Of a stretch of DNA of 8,908 bases, positions 1 through 8,137 are shown piece by piece. The DNA is from GWA2-44-9 sp964429675 (lineage in GTDB: Bacteria > Patescibacteriota > Minisyncoccia > 2-02-FULL-40-12 > GWA2-44-9), in NCBI GenBank assembly GCA_964429675.1, contig CAYSDF010000035.1, positions 1 through 8,908 of the forward strand, given 5' to 3'. Made by a program: the position numbers and the translations under genes. The notes beneath the pieces were generated by a model. It did not search any database. It was not told the origin of the DNA and saw nothing but the letters and a program-made list of their open reading frames with translations. Positions within the stretch are counted from its first letter, which is position 1. The number at the start of each line of letters is the position of its first letter.

Positions 1-2357
1 GTAAGATATCCTGCAGTAGCAGTTCTTAAAGCCGTATCGACTAGACCCTTTCTAGCTCCGTGAGTAGAAATGAAATATTCCAACGGCGCTAAACCTTCCT
101 TGAATGAGTCCTTTACCGGCAGCTCGATCAATTCTCCGGCCGGATTGGCAAAAATACCTCTCATACCCATCATCTGGTCCAAAACCGACCAGTTTCCCCT
201 AGATTTAGATTCAACCATCATATAGGCCGGATTATCAACGGTGAGAGACTTTTTAACGATGACCGAAAGCTGAGATTTAGCATTATTCCAGATCTCGATA
301 GCTTTTGACCTTCTTTCATATTCAGTCAATAATCCATCTTCATATAGTTGCTTGTTATCTTCAATCATTTTGTCGGCTGCAGCAATTATCTGGGGCTTTT
401 CTTTAGGAGTTTTCAAATCGTCCATTCCCCACGAAACACCTGAAAGAGTCGCATAGTAAAATCCTAAATTCTTTAATTTATCTAAGAACTTAATTGCTAC
501 TTCTTCTCCAAGTTCATCAAGAATATCAGCTTCTATGTATTTGAGGTCGGACTTGGTAAGGACTTTGTTTATAAATCCATACTCTTCCGGCACGGCTTTG
601 TTAAAAATAATTCTGCCAGCAGAAGTTTCTATCAATTCACCTCTTCCATCTTTTTTGGCGTGCTTTAAAACTTTGATTTGGGCTCGTAAATCCACTACAT
701 CGTTCTCATACATCAACAAGGCCTCCTCAAAGGAACCAAACATCTTGCCTTCTCCTTTAGCACCTTTTTCAATTTCAGTTAAATAGTAACAACCGAAAGA
801 AATATCATGACTGGCAATAGCAACCGGATCTCCAGTGGCCGGTTTTAATATAGCGTGAGTGGCAAGCATTAAATTCCTGGCCTCTTCCTGAGCTTCGTTG
901 GTTAGCGGAACATGAACGGCCATCTGGTCACCGTCGAAGTCGGCATTGAAAGCGTGCACTGGCAACGCCGGAACTTTGATCGCCTTACCTTCAATAAGTA
1001 TTGGCTTGAAGGCCTGGACAGATAATCTGTGCAAAGTCGGAGCTCGGTTCAATAAAACCAGCTTGTCCTTAATCGCCTCTTCAAGAGCCTGCCAGACATC
1101 AGGAGTTTCCTGATCAATCAAACGGCTGGCAGATTTAATATTGTGAGCTAGCTCTTTTCTAATTAAAATTCCGATTACAAACGGCTTGAATAACTCCAAG
1201 GCCATGTGTTTTGGCAAACCGCACTCACTCATTGCAAGATCAGGACCGACAACGATAACACTTCGGCCGGAATAATCTACTCTTTTACCGAGCAAGTTCT
1301 GTCTGAATCTTCCCTGCTTGCCCTTCAACATGTCAGCAAGGGATTTAAGTGCCCTCTTCTGTCCTGTTGAAGCAGCAGTAGTAGCCTGACCGCGACGCAT
1401 TGAATTATCGATTAAAGCATCAACAGCTTCCTGAAGCATTCTCTTCTCGTTCTTAGTAATTACCTCAGGAGCTTTTAGCTCTAGCAAATGCTTTAAGCGA
1501 TTATTTCTGTTGATTACACGGCGATACAAATCATTTAAATCAGAAGTGGCATAACGGCCGCCATCAAGCGGTACCATCGGCCTTAAAGCAGGCGGAATAA
1601 CCGGCAAAATCGTCAATATCATAGATTCAGGCCTGATACCCGATCGACTCATGCTCTTTAAAAATTTCAGTCTTCTTGATATTTTCTTCTGCTCCAGAGG
1701 GTTGTGCTCATTTTTGAAACTGCCCTCCAAAATCACGACTAACTCCTCAAGATTAACTCCTGCCAAAAGATTTCTTATGGCTTCGGCTCCGATACCCGCC
1801 TCAAAAACCTCTCCATATTTAATGGATAAGTCACGGTAATCAAGCTCGGAAATTATTTGATATTTCTTAAGATTTTTTAAATTATTTCTTTCTTTTTCTT
1901 TGAGTTCTTTCAATGATTCCTCAGCAGCTGCGTTCTTGGCATTTTTCATCTTAGATCTAAACTCGGACTCGACTCTTTTCATTGCTTCGGCCTTTAATTC
2001 CTCACCCACATTAGTGACAATATAGCTGGCAAAGTAGATTACTTTTTCGAGCTCGCTTAATGAAACGCCCAAAACGCTGGCAATCTTTGATGGGACTCCA
2101 CGCAAAAACCAAATATGAGCTATTGGAGTAGCTAATTTGATATGACCCATTCTTTCTCTTCGAACGATAGACCTGGTTACTTCAACACCACAACGATCGC
2201 ATATTATACCCTTGTATCTGATTCTCTTATATTTTCCGCAATAACACTCCCAGTCTTTAGTAGGACCAAAAATAGCTTCAGAGAACAATCCTTCTCGCTC
2301 AGGCTTTTGGGTGCGGTAATTTATAGTCTCCGGCTTTGTCACCTCTCCATAAGACCA
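1..2357 (-). CDS. rpoC: DNA-directed RNA polymerase subunit beta' (partial at both ends)
   Basis: This is the large clamp and active-site subunit of RNA polymerase, which templates RNA synthesis in the cytoplasm with beta, alpha and sigma. The 785 readable codons begin at WSYGEVTKPETINYRT, so about 15-25 N-terminal residues and the start codon lie in the N run at 2358-2457. In order: the zinc-binding cluster CxC-x12-CxxC (first Cys codon at 2244-2246); clamp and a lysine/glutamate-rich coiled segment; lid/rudder region with VDYSGRSVIVVGPDL; and the Mg-binding NADFDGDQM motif at 921-947, all three catalytic Asp present. Then come the secondary-channel part and the bridge-helix sequence EYFISTHGARKGL. 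The window ends inside the bridge helix, so the trigger loop is not visible. No frameshift or stop occurs. It follows rpoB in the usual order. Identity is certain; only the ends are unknown. Confidence 0.98.
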
Positions 2358-2457
2358 NNNNNNNNNNNNNNNNNNNNNNNNNNNNNNNNNNNNNNNNNNN
2401 NNNNNNNNNNNNNNNNNNNNNNNNNNNNNNNNNNNNNNNNNNNNNNNNNNNNNNNNN
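2358..2457. other. Assembly gap (100 N) at the rpoB-rpoC junction
   Basis: Exactly 100 N, the usual placeholder for a scaffold join of unknown size. It hides the RpoB C-terminus, any rpoB-rpoC intergenic sequence, and the RpoC start. The rpoB frame enters with 2 nt left over and the rpoC frame leaves at codon position 1, so 2+100 keeps phase and a naive translation would fuse the two proteins. Confidence 0.99.
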
Positions 2458-5414
2458 GGCAAATGCGGTGCCCTTATTTCTTCACCGTTAACTATCGACT
2501 CATAAGTCTTTGCCCGGCCCAAGACATCGTCTGATTTAATGGTCAGCATTTCCTGCAAAGTATGTGCCGCTCCATATCCTTCAAGAGCCCAGACTTCCAT
2601 TTCTCCGAATCTCTGACCGCCAAATTGAGCCTTACCGCCTAATGGCTGCTGAGTAATAAGTGAGTATGGTCCAACAGAACGCATATGAAGCTTATCTTCA
2701 ACCATGTGAATCAATTTCATGAAATATGTGATGCCGACGGTACATTTCTGATCAAAAGGAAGACCTGTTTTACCGTCATAAAGCTGTATCTTTCCGTCTT
2801 CAGGATAACCGGCCTTTCTAAGCTCGTCTTTTATAACTTCTTCCGAGGGCCCGGCCATCGAAGGTGTCGCGACCTTGTATCCTAATTTTTTAACAGCAAT
2901 TCCAAGATGAGTTTCCAAAATCTGTCCGATATTCATACGAGAGATAATACCCAACGGACTCAATACTATATCTACAGGCGTACCGTCGGCCAAAAATGGC
3001 ATATCTTCTTCAGGAAGAATAACCGAAATGACTCCTTTATTTCCATGTCTTCCGGCAAGCTTGTCTCCGACTTGAATTTTTCTAAATTCGGCAACTGAAA
3101 CCTGAATTCTTTTTATAACGCCGGCGTCCAGCTTGTCCCCCTCTTCTCTTGAGAATACTTTAACTCCAACAACTCGGCCCTGTTTTCCATAATCTAATCT
3201 CAAAGAAGAATCTTTTACATCCCGGGACTTCTCGCCGAAAATAGCTCTCAGCAATCTCTCTTCTGCAGTAAGATCGCTTTCTCCTTTAGGAGAAATTTTA
3301 CCGACTAAAATATCCTGCGATCTGACTTCTGCTCCAACCCTGACTACACCTTCTGGGTCAAGGTCATTTAATCTCTCCATGGCAACGTTAGGAATATCGT
3401 AGGTAGTGAGTTCCGGTCCTAGCTTGGTTTCTCTAACATCAGTTGAGTAGTCGCCGATATGAATAGATGAAAATTCGTCCTCGCTTACAAGTCTTCGGGA
3501 AATAATAATAGCGTCTTCAAAGTTCAAACCTTCAAATGACATATAAGCAACGACTAAATTCTTTCCAAGAGCCAGTTCGCCCTTTTCAGTAGAAGGACCA
3601 TCAGCCAAAACCTGACCCTTTTTGACCTTCTCGCCCTTTTTGACTATAGGCCTTTGGTTAAGAGCCGTTTCGGCGTTTGACTTAACAAATTTGAGCATTT
3701 TGAACTCAATTTCTTTGCCCTTATCGGTCTCTAAAAGAACATGAAACGCATCGACTTCAGTAATAGTTCCGCTTTCAGGAGCCACGACAACCATGCCTGA
3801 ATCAACAGCCACCTTAGCTTCAAGGCCCGTACCTACATAAGGAGATTCTGGTCTAACTAAAGGAACGGCTTGCCTTTGCATGTTAGAACCCATCAGCGCT
3901 CTGTTAGCGTCGTCATTTTCTAAGAAAGGAATAAGTGAGGTCGCGACAGAGAACTGTTGGCGCGGAGAAATATCAATATAATTTACACTCATTGCATCAG
4001 TAGTACCCGGCTCCCCTTGTATCCTAGCGATGATCTTTTCTGCGGTAAGGTTGCCGCTTTTATCAACTTGGGCACCAGCTTGGGCAATAATGTATTTTTC
4101 TTCCTCAACAGCATCCATATAAACAACCTCGTCGGTTATTTTACCTTTCGCGACTTTTATATATGGAGTAAGTATAAAGCCCAGCGGGGAAATTTTCGCA
4201 TACAAACTCAAGTGTCCTACTAAACCTATGTTCGGACCTTCCGGAGTAGCAATAGGACAAATTCTTCCATAGTGGGAAGGATGGACGTCTCGAACTTCAA
4301 AACTTGCTCTTTCTCTGGTAAGACCGCCGGGACCCATGGCTGACAAACGTCTTTTGTGTTCAAGCTCGGACAGTGGATTATGCTGATCCATGAACTGTGA
4401 CAACTGACCGGAGGCAAAAAATTCTTTTAANNNNNNNNNNNNNNNNNNNNNNNNNNNNNNNNNNNNNNNNNNNNNNNNNNNNNNNNNNNNNNNNNNNNNN
4501 NNNNNNNNNNNNNNNNNNNNNNNNNNNNNNTCTTCCAGCCTTAAAACTCTGCTTTCCTCTTTCTCAATATCGAGATTCTGATCAAATCTTTTGTTAATTC
4601 TAAATCGGCCCACTCTTGAAAGATCATATCGTGACGCATTGAAAAACAGGTTATTCACCATCTGCTTAGCATTATCAACCGTTGCCGGATCTCCTGGGCG
4701 TATTCTCTTATAAAGCTCAATCAGTCCTTCTTCCTGGCTGGAAGATGGGTCCGCTAAAATAGTGGCCAATATATATTTCGTATTCGGATCAGTATCTACA
4801 TCTTCAAAAAGTTTCTTTATTGCATCGTCGCTTGTAACTCCGAAAGCACGAAGCATGGCAGTAGCGGCTATCTTTCTTTTCCTATCAATTCTAACCGAAA
4901 TCACACCGTTATATTCGGTTTCAAATTCCAGCCAAGCTCCACGGGAAGGGATCAGCTTGGCGGCAAAAAATCTTTTGTATCTGCTTGAACGTGAAAGTGA
5001 GAAAAATACGCCAGGACTCCTGATGAGCTGAGAAATAACGACTCTTTCTACTCCATTAATAATAAATGTTCCACGAGGAGTCATTAAAGGGAAATCCGCC
5101 AGGAACAATTCCTGTTCTTGATATTTTCCCGTTCTCTTATTCTTCAGGCCGACTTTTATTTTAAGCGGCGCTTCGTAGGTTATATTTTTAGCTAAAGAGG
5201 TTCTCTCATCATACTTTGGCTCATCAAGTCTGAAATCCAAAAAACTTAATTCCAGTTCTTTTCCGGTCCAGTCTTCAATCGGAGAAACATCATGAAGCAA
5301 TTCTTTAAATCCAACATCCCAGTACCATTTGTAAGAATCCAACTGGACCTGAACCAAATTGGGTGCCTCAAATTTATCTATATCGAATTTCGAAAATATT
5401 TTACGAGATGCCAT
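2458..5414 (-). CDS. rpoB: DNA-directed RNA polymerase subunit beta (interrupted by an assembly gap; C-terminus in a second gap)
   Basis: Beta subunit of RNA polymerase. The first 294 codons (5414-4531) start MASRKIFSKF and carry NGVERVVISQLIRSPGVFF at about residues 120-138 and RPGDPATVDNA at about 239-249. After the 100-N run, 657 codons follow (4430-2458): the rifampicin-region sequence QLSQFMDQHNPLSELEHKRR, ATPEGPNIGL, SLIPFLENDDANRALMGSNM, FEDAIIISRRLV, GDKLAGRHGNKGVIS and LITQQPLGGKAQFGGQRFGE. The readable part stops at EEIRAPHLP, so about 20-30 C-terminal residues are missing. Compared with typical beta, the first gap should hide about 75-80 residues, not the 34 implied by its length. 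ATG at 5414 is the only possible start: an in-frame TGA lies at 5436-5438. No Shine-Dalgarno sequence precedes it. No rplJL genes lie upstream. With the missing parts the protein would be about 1050 residues, compact and without large lineage inserts. Confidence 0.98.
4431..4530. other. Assembly gap (100 N) inside rpoB
   Basis: Exactly 100 N between ...ESRVLRLE and LKEFFASGQLSQF. Phase is preserved by chance (2+100 = 102 nt). From the usual beta layout I expect about 75-80 residues here, including the conserved DDIDHLGNRR segment, so the true missing length is nearer 230-240 nt. That estimate comes from remembered family sequence, not from an alignment. Confidence 0.99.
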
Positions 5415-5621
5415 AGATAGTAATGATTTAACAACTCAGATTTGTACTCAAACCAGGGATCCCCGATTTTTTAAAAAATCGGCACAAAAAACAACGCCGT
5501 CCCATTTTCCTTTTACGGGTAGTTAATCTCGAATTTTAATTAAAGAATCCGGACAATATTGGATTAAATTACTAGCTTATCCTATTTCTTTTTTCATCAA
5601 AGAAATGAGATAAAATAACAA
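5415..5621. other. rpoB upstream intergenic region
   Basis: 207 nt between the stop of the 92-residue gene and rpoB. On the minus strand it contains, in order: an A/T-rich hairpin (arms 5599-5606 and 5584-5591), a run of mixed sequence with a weak CCGT/ACGG stem followed by a T-rich stretch (about 5485-5520), the 20-bp palindrome at 5463-5482, and GGGATCCC overlapping its edge (5456-5463). I found no convincing sigma70 promoter and no strong terminator, so rpoBC may be read through from the upstream genes or may have a divergent promoter. No tRNA or coding ORF is supported here. Confidence 0.6.
5463..5482. promoter_or_regulatory. Perfect 20-bp palindrome in the rpoB leader
   Basis: CCGATTTTTTAAAAAATCGG is its own reverse complement and lies 48 bp upstream of the rpoB ATG. 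As RNA it could form an 8-bp stem with a UUAA loop. No T tract follows it on either strand, so it is not a normal intrinsic terminator. An operator or attenuator-type site for rpoBC is possible but not shown. Confidence 0.4.
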
Positions 5622-5900
5622 TTATACCCCTATTCCCTCCTTGACCGTCTTTAATACCATACCCCATAGCGCCTGACCCTCAATTTTCCCCTCTATTCCT
5701 AGCTTATTTAAAGACAACCTACCTATTCTATTCCTAACTACTATATTGTCAATAGCTCTTATCAACAGAATATCAAGGTCTCGGCTTATTGTCAAGCTTT
5801 CTTGGTCGATCAGATTACCAGTATTCCAAAGCTCCACGGATATCATTTCCGGTTTTTTCTTATTTAAAAAGACCCTCATTTGGTGTGAGTTCTTAGCCAT
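5622..5900 (-). CDS. Small conserved-looking hypothetical protein, possible degenerate TsaB-like N-domain
   Basis: A 92-residue cytoplasmic protein with no signal or membrane segment. Its ATG overlaps the rodA stop by 8 nt (ATGGCTAA), so it is probably translated by coupling to rodA. I do not recognise it with certainty. Residues 20-92 follow the order of the N-terminal half of TsaB, the partner protein in tRNA t6A synthesis: a strand plus G-x-L-I turn (ISVELWNTGNLID), a LLIRAIDNIV helix like the TsaB LLPxIDxLL helix, a short strand (LGIEG), then a helix resembling TsaB's RIGxATAKGL (MVLKTVKEGI). The TsaB GPGSFTG loop is absent, and the protein ends where TsaB would continue. It may be a shortened relative that keeps only a structural role, or the likeness may be chance. 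The coding call itself is well supported by the overlap and lack of a competing frame. Confidence 0.75.
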   Translation of the reverse strand: MAKNSHQMRVFLNKKKPEMISVELWNTGNLIDQESLTISRDLDILLIRAIDNIVVRNRIGRLSLNKLGIEGKIEGQALWGMVLKTVKEGIGV

Positions 5901-7011
5901 AGCGTTTTATGCTCTGCAAAATACCCAGTCCGGCCATTACGGAAACAATGTGGCTGCCACCGTAGCTTAGAAAAGTAGTGGATAGACCGGTAACGGGCAG
6001 AAGACCGATGTTCACCGCAGAACTTATAGCAACATGAAGAAAGATAAGGACCGCCAAGCCTAAAGAAAATAATTTCCCAAAATTATTAGTGGAGCGCGAA
6101 CCGATATCAATAATTCTATATAAGATAATCATAACCAGGCCTAGAAAAATACTTATTCCGACAAAACCGAACTGCTCAGCTAGGGCCGCAAAAATAAAAT
6201 CATTATGAGACTCCGGCAAAAATCCCAATGTTGTTTGGGATCCTTTGCCAAGACCGTTGCCGAACCAGCCTCCGGAGCCTATGGCAATTTTTGATTGAAT
6301 AATATTGTAGCCGCTCCCCTGCGGATCATGAGTCGGATTTGCAAAAGATATAATCCTGATCTTCTGATAGGGCTTTAAAACAAACATCCAAGATCCATAA
6401 GCGGTTATTAAAACAGCCACGGATAAAAGAAGTAGATGCTTCTTATTTATTCCGGCCGCCATGATAAGGCCCGCCCAAATCAATCCCAGAACAACAGCCG
6501 ACCCAAGGTCCGGCTGTTCGATTATAACTATCGCGGGTATCAGAAAATAAAGTCCCGGAATTATGATATTTTTGAACTGTTGAATATAAACATGCCTATT
6601 GGAATAATACTTGGCCATTAGGATAATGAGGGCCAGTTTCATAAGCTCGACAGGCTCAAATGAAACCGCCCCCAAAGAAATCCAAGAACTGGTGCCCCTG
6701 ACAGTCCTGGAATAATATGCCACCACCAAAAGAGCCAGAGACGTAAGATATAATGTGAGAACTGGGAAAGAATAGTTTTTAAGATACCTATAATTAAAAA
6801 ACGAGAGGGCAATCATAATTACAAGACCTATAAGAACAAAGACTATCTGGCGTTTGAAAAATTGGCTTTCCGGTCCGACAACACCATACATATTAATTAT
6901 GCCAAATAAACAAACCGCCACGATAGTGGCAAGTAGAACAAGATCTATTTGACCTAAATACTGCCTGATGATTCTAATAATACTGCTGAAATTTCTCTGT
7001 CGGAGAGCCAT
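5893..7011 (-). CDS. rodA: Rod shape-determining protein RodA (SEDS peptidoglycan glycosyltransferase)
   Basis: A 372-residue polytopic membrane protein (about ten hydrophobic segments) that polymerises lipid II into glycan strands for cell elongation, normally with a class B penicillin-binding protein. Family motifs in order: WISLGAVSFEPVELMKL (110-126), EQPDLGSA (165-172), PYQKIRIISFANP (214-226), GSGYNIIQSKIAIGSGG (232-248), LGFLPESHNDFIF (262-274) and PVTGLSTTFLSYGGS (339-353). D271 in HNDFIF matches the catalytic Asp of RodA. GYNIIQSKIAIGSGG favours RodA over FtsW. Two family positions differ: FEPVE for the usual QPSE, and LSTTF for LPLPF before LSYGGS. The start overlaps the upstream gene by 38 nt and no Shine-Dalgarno sequence is visible. 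No penicillin-binding protein partner is in the window. Length is normal. Confidence 0.95.
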   Translation of the reverse strand: MALRQRNFSSIIRIIRQYLGQIDLVLLATIVAVCLFGIINMYGVVGPESQFFKRQIVFVLIGLVIMIALSFFNYRYLKNYSFPVLTLYLTSLALLVVAYYSRTVRGTSSWISLGAVSFEPVELMKLALIILMAKYYSNRHVYIQQFKNIIIPGLYFLIPAIVIIEQPDLGSAVVLGLIWAGLIMAAGINKKHLLLLSVAVLITAYGSWMFVLKPYQKIRIISFANPTHDPQGSGYNIIQSKIAIGSGGWFGNGLGKGSQTTLGFLPESHNDFIFAALAEQFGFVGISIFLGLVMIILYRIIDIGSRSTNNFGKLFSLGLAVLIFLHVAISSAVNIGLLPVTGLSTTFLSYGGSHIVSVMAGLGILQSIKRYG

Positions 7012-7795
7012 AGCGCTTTATATAATTTAAATTATCGTACAAATTAGTAGTCGCTTCGACATCAATATTGGCTACCTTGCCGCTTATTTTAAACGGCCAA
7101 TTTACCTCAAAAGCTCTTTCACCATGAGCAAGAATAGTCCTTACGTCTGTCTTATTTACGGCTAAAATTTTATTGGCATCATCGAATAATATTATTCTAA
7201 TGTCAACCTGGCCGTAATCATAGTCTGAGTTATTAACCAATAGGGCCTTTAAATCACTTGAAAAGCCGCCACTTAAAACGGTGTATGTTTTATTTTTAAT
7301 AGAAAAATCTATCCCATCAAGAGAATCCAACCTCTCCCATTGAGCACTGGTAATTTTAAACTGAGCAGTAACAGCTCGGGCAGTACTTGGAATGGCGCTG
7401 ACAATTATATATTTATCTTCGCCGGGAAGAATATAGAACGTCCCCTCTTTCTTAGCTAATTCTTTACTGTCTTTATCAAGGAGAGTTACTACATACGAAG
7501 ACTCAGCAGACCCGTACTGTCTGTTAGGATTAAACACTTCAGCTGCAAAATCATATAATCCAGACCCTGTATTTAAAATCTCGGTCGATTTAACTTCAAG
7601 CGGAGTGACTTGAGGCTGACAGGCTACCCCGCAAGCACTGATCCCGCAATCTATCCCCTCTTCAAGGCCATTCTGGATGCCATCGACACATGTCGGAACA
7701 ACCTTCTGAGATGATTTATACCAATAGAAAGCCAGTCCTAAGGCAAGGATAAAAATAAAGGCTATAAGTATCTGTCTTAGGACACGAGGACTCAT
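6974..7795 (-). CDS. Single-pass membrane protein with a four-cysteine motif and two FxLYD-like beta domains
   Basis: 273 residues: a short cytoplasmic start, one hydrophobic helix at about residues 9-26 (ILIAFIFILALGLAFYWY), then an extracytoplasmic part. Residues 36-59 hold a Cys cluster, CVDGIQNGLEEGIDCG plus two more Cys (C36, C50, C55, C59), like the DGxxNGxExxxDCGG motif common in surface proteins. Two similar beta-rich units follow, about 66-157 and 160-252. Each has a strand, V(F)NP/NNS turn, a V-x-L/I-LxD strand with D-x-x-(K/N), and a PGE/HGE turn; this resembles the FxLYD / DUF3426-type fold. The role is unknown; placement just upstream of rodA suggests an envelope function. ATG at 7795 is the only start, since an in-frame TAA lies just upstream, and the ATG sits in the direct repeat that flanks the 132-bp element. 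The 3' end overlaps rodA by 38 nt. Confidence 0.85.
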   Translation of the reverse strand: MSPRVLRQILIAFIFILALGLAFYWYKSSQKVVPTCVDGIQNGLEEGIDCGISACGVACQPQVTPLEVKSTEILNTGSGLYDFAAEVFNPNRQYGSAESSYVVTLLDKDSKELAKKEGTFYILPGEDKYIIVSAIPSTARAVTAQFKITSAQWERLDSLDGIDFSIKNKTYTVLSGGFSSDLKALLVNNSDYDYGQVDIRIILFDDANKILAVNKTDVRTILAHGERAFEVNWPFKISGKVANIDVEATTNLYDNLNYIKRYGSPTEKFQQYY

Positions 7796-7796
7796 A

Positions 7797-7928
7797 CCAG
7801 GTAGTGAAAGTTTCGACTGCCTTTAGGCTTCTATCAAAGACTTCCACAATAAACATTACATATTTAATTCGACAACCAGTATAGTAGCTGCTATCGGCAA
7901 AGAAGCCTTCGAAACTTCTACTACCTGG
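7797..7928. mobile_element. 132-bp inverted-repeat element (MITE-like) or long 5'-leader hairpin
   Basis: Ends are a 20-bp inverted repeat, 18/20 matching: CCAGGTAGTGAAAGTTTCGA at 7797-7816 against the complement of 7909-7928. A second 8-bp inverted repeat, AGGCTTCT (7825-7832) with AGAAGCCT (7901-7908), continues the stem across an 8-nt bulge. The centre (about 7842-7880) is A/T-rich. The tetranucleotide CATA directly flanks both ends (7793-7796 and 7929-7932), as a target-site duplication would. It has no transposase and no convincing gene. As RNA on the minus strand it makes one hairpin filling the leader of the membrane-protein gene, ending one base before TATG's ATG. A mobile origin is inferred from one copy only; a native regulatory hairpin is the alternative. 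Confidence 0.5.
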
Positions 7929-7939
7929 CATACAATATA

Positions 7940-7968
7940 AGTATAGCCTAAATAATAGTAAGTATTAA
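7940..7968 (-). promoter_or_regulatory. Putative sigma70-type promoter for the membrane protein-rodA unit
   Basis: On the minus strand, TTAATA (7968-7963; 4/6 to TTGACA), a 17-nt spacer, and TATACT (7945-7940; 5/6 to TATAAT). The predicted transcript start is about 7931-7934, just at the outer edge of the 132-bp inverted-repeat element. It lies between the 5S region and the coding genes, where a promoter is expected. Found by eye only. Confidence 0.4.
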
Positions 7969-7982
7969 GGGGATAAAAGAGC

Positions 7983-7999
7983 AAACTAAAAACCATCAG
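7983..7999. repeat. 3' arm of the stem enclosing the whole 5S region
   Basis: Seventeen bases that are perfectly complementary to 8382-8398. On the minus strand it reads CTGATGGTTTTTAGTTT, followed by GCTCTTTT. It extends helix I of the outer 5S copy after one C/A mismatch and one wobble pair. Likely a processing stem; the T-rich 3' side could also help end the rRNA transcript. Confidence 0.7.
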
Positions 8000-8137
8000 T
8001 CTGGCGACTACCTACTTTCGCCGGATTAATCCGACTATCATGGGCCTTGAAGGATTTCATCCCAGCACTAAGCTTTTCCGCTGACCGCCATTAAGAAATG
8101 GGGCGGGCTTAGTGCGGGACTTCGCTTCCGAGCAAAG

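Noticed and set aside
1..2357. CRISPR array or recoded stop codons
   Set aside because: No spaced direct repeats anywhere in the window, and no in-frame TGA in any conserved gene, so the Gly-recoding of some Patescibacteria is not supported.
535..5031. Several plus-strand ORFs of 60-130 residues across the rpoB/rpoC region
   Set aside because: All lie antisense to strongly conserved rpoB/rpoC coding sequence, have no recognisable domain, and one runs through an N gap.
5584..5606. Terminator after the 92-aa gene
   Set aside because: The ATTTCTTT/AAAGAAAT stem is A/T-rich and no T tract follows on the minus strand, so termination is unlikely.
5746..6621. Plus-strand ORFs opposite the 92-aa gene and rodA
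   Set aside because: They are antisense shadows of overlapping coupled genes whose protein motifs are clear on the minus strand.
7797..7928. Known riboswitch or T-box leader
   Set aside because: No T-box GGTGG motif and no recognised aptamer consensus; one long imperfect hairpin with a direct repeat at its ends fits an inserted element better.
7716..7931. 71-residue minus-strand ORF beginning in the outer TATG repeat
   Set aside because: It runs through the inverted-repeat element and then overlaps the membrane-protein gene in another frame. Its composition shows no domain, and its ATG is best explained as the duplicated target site.
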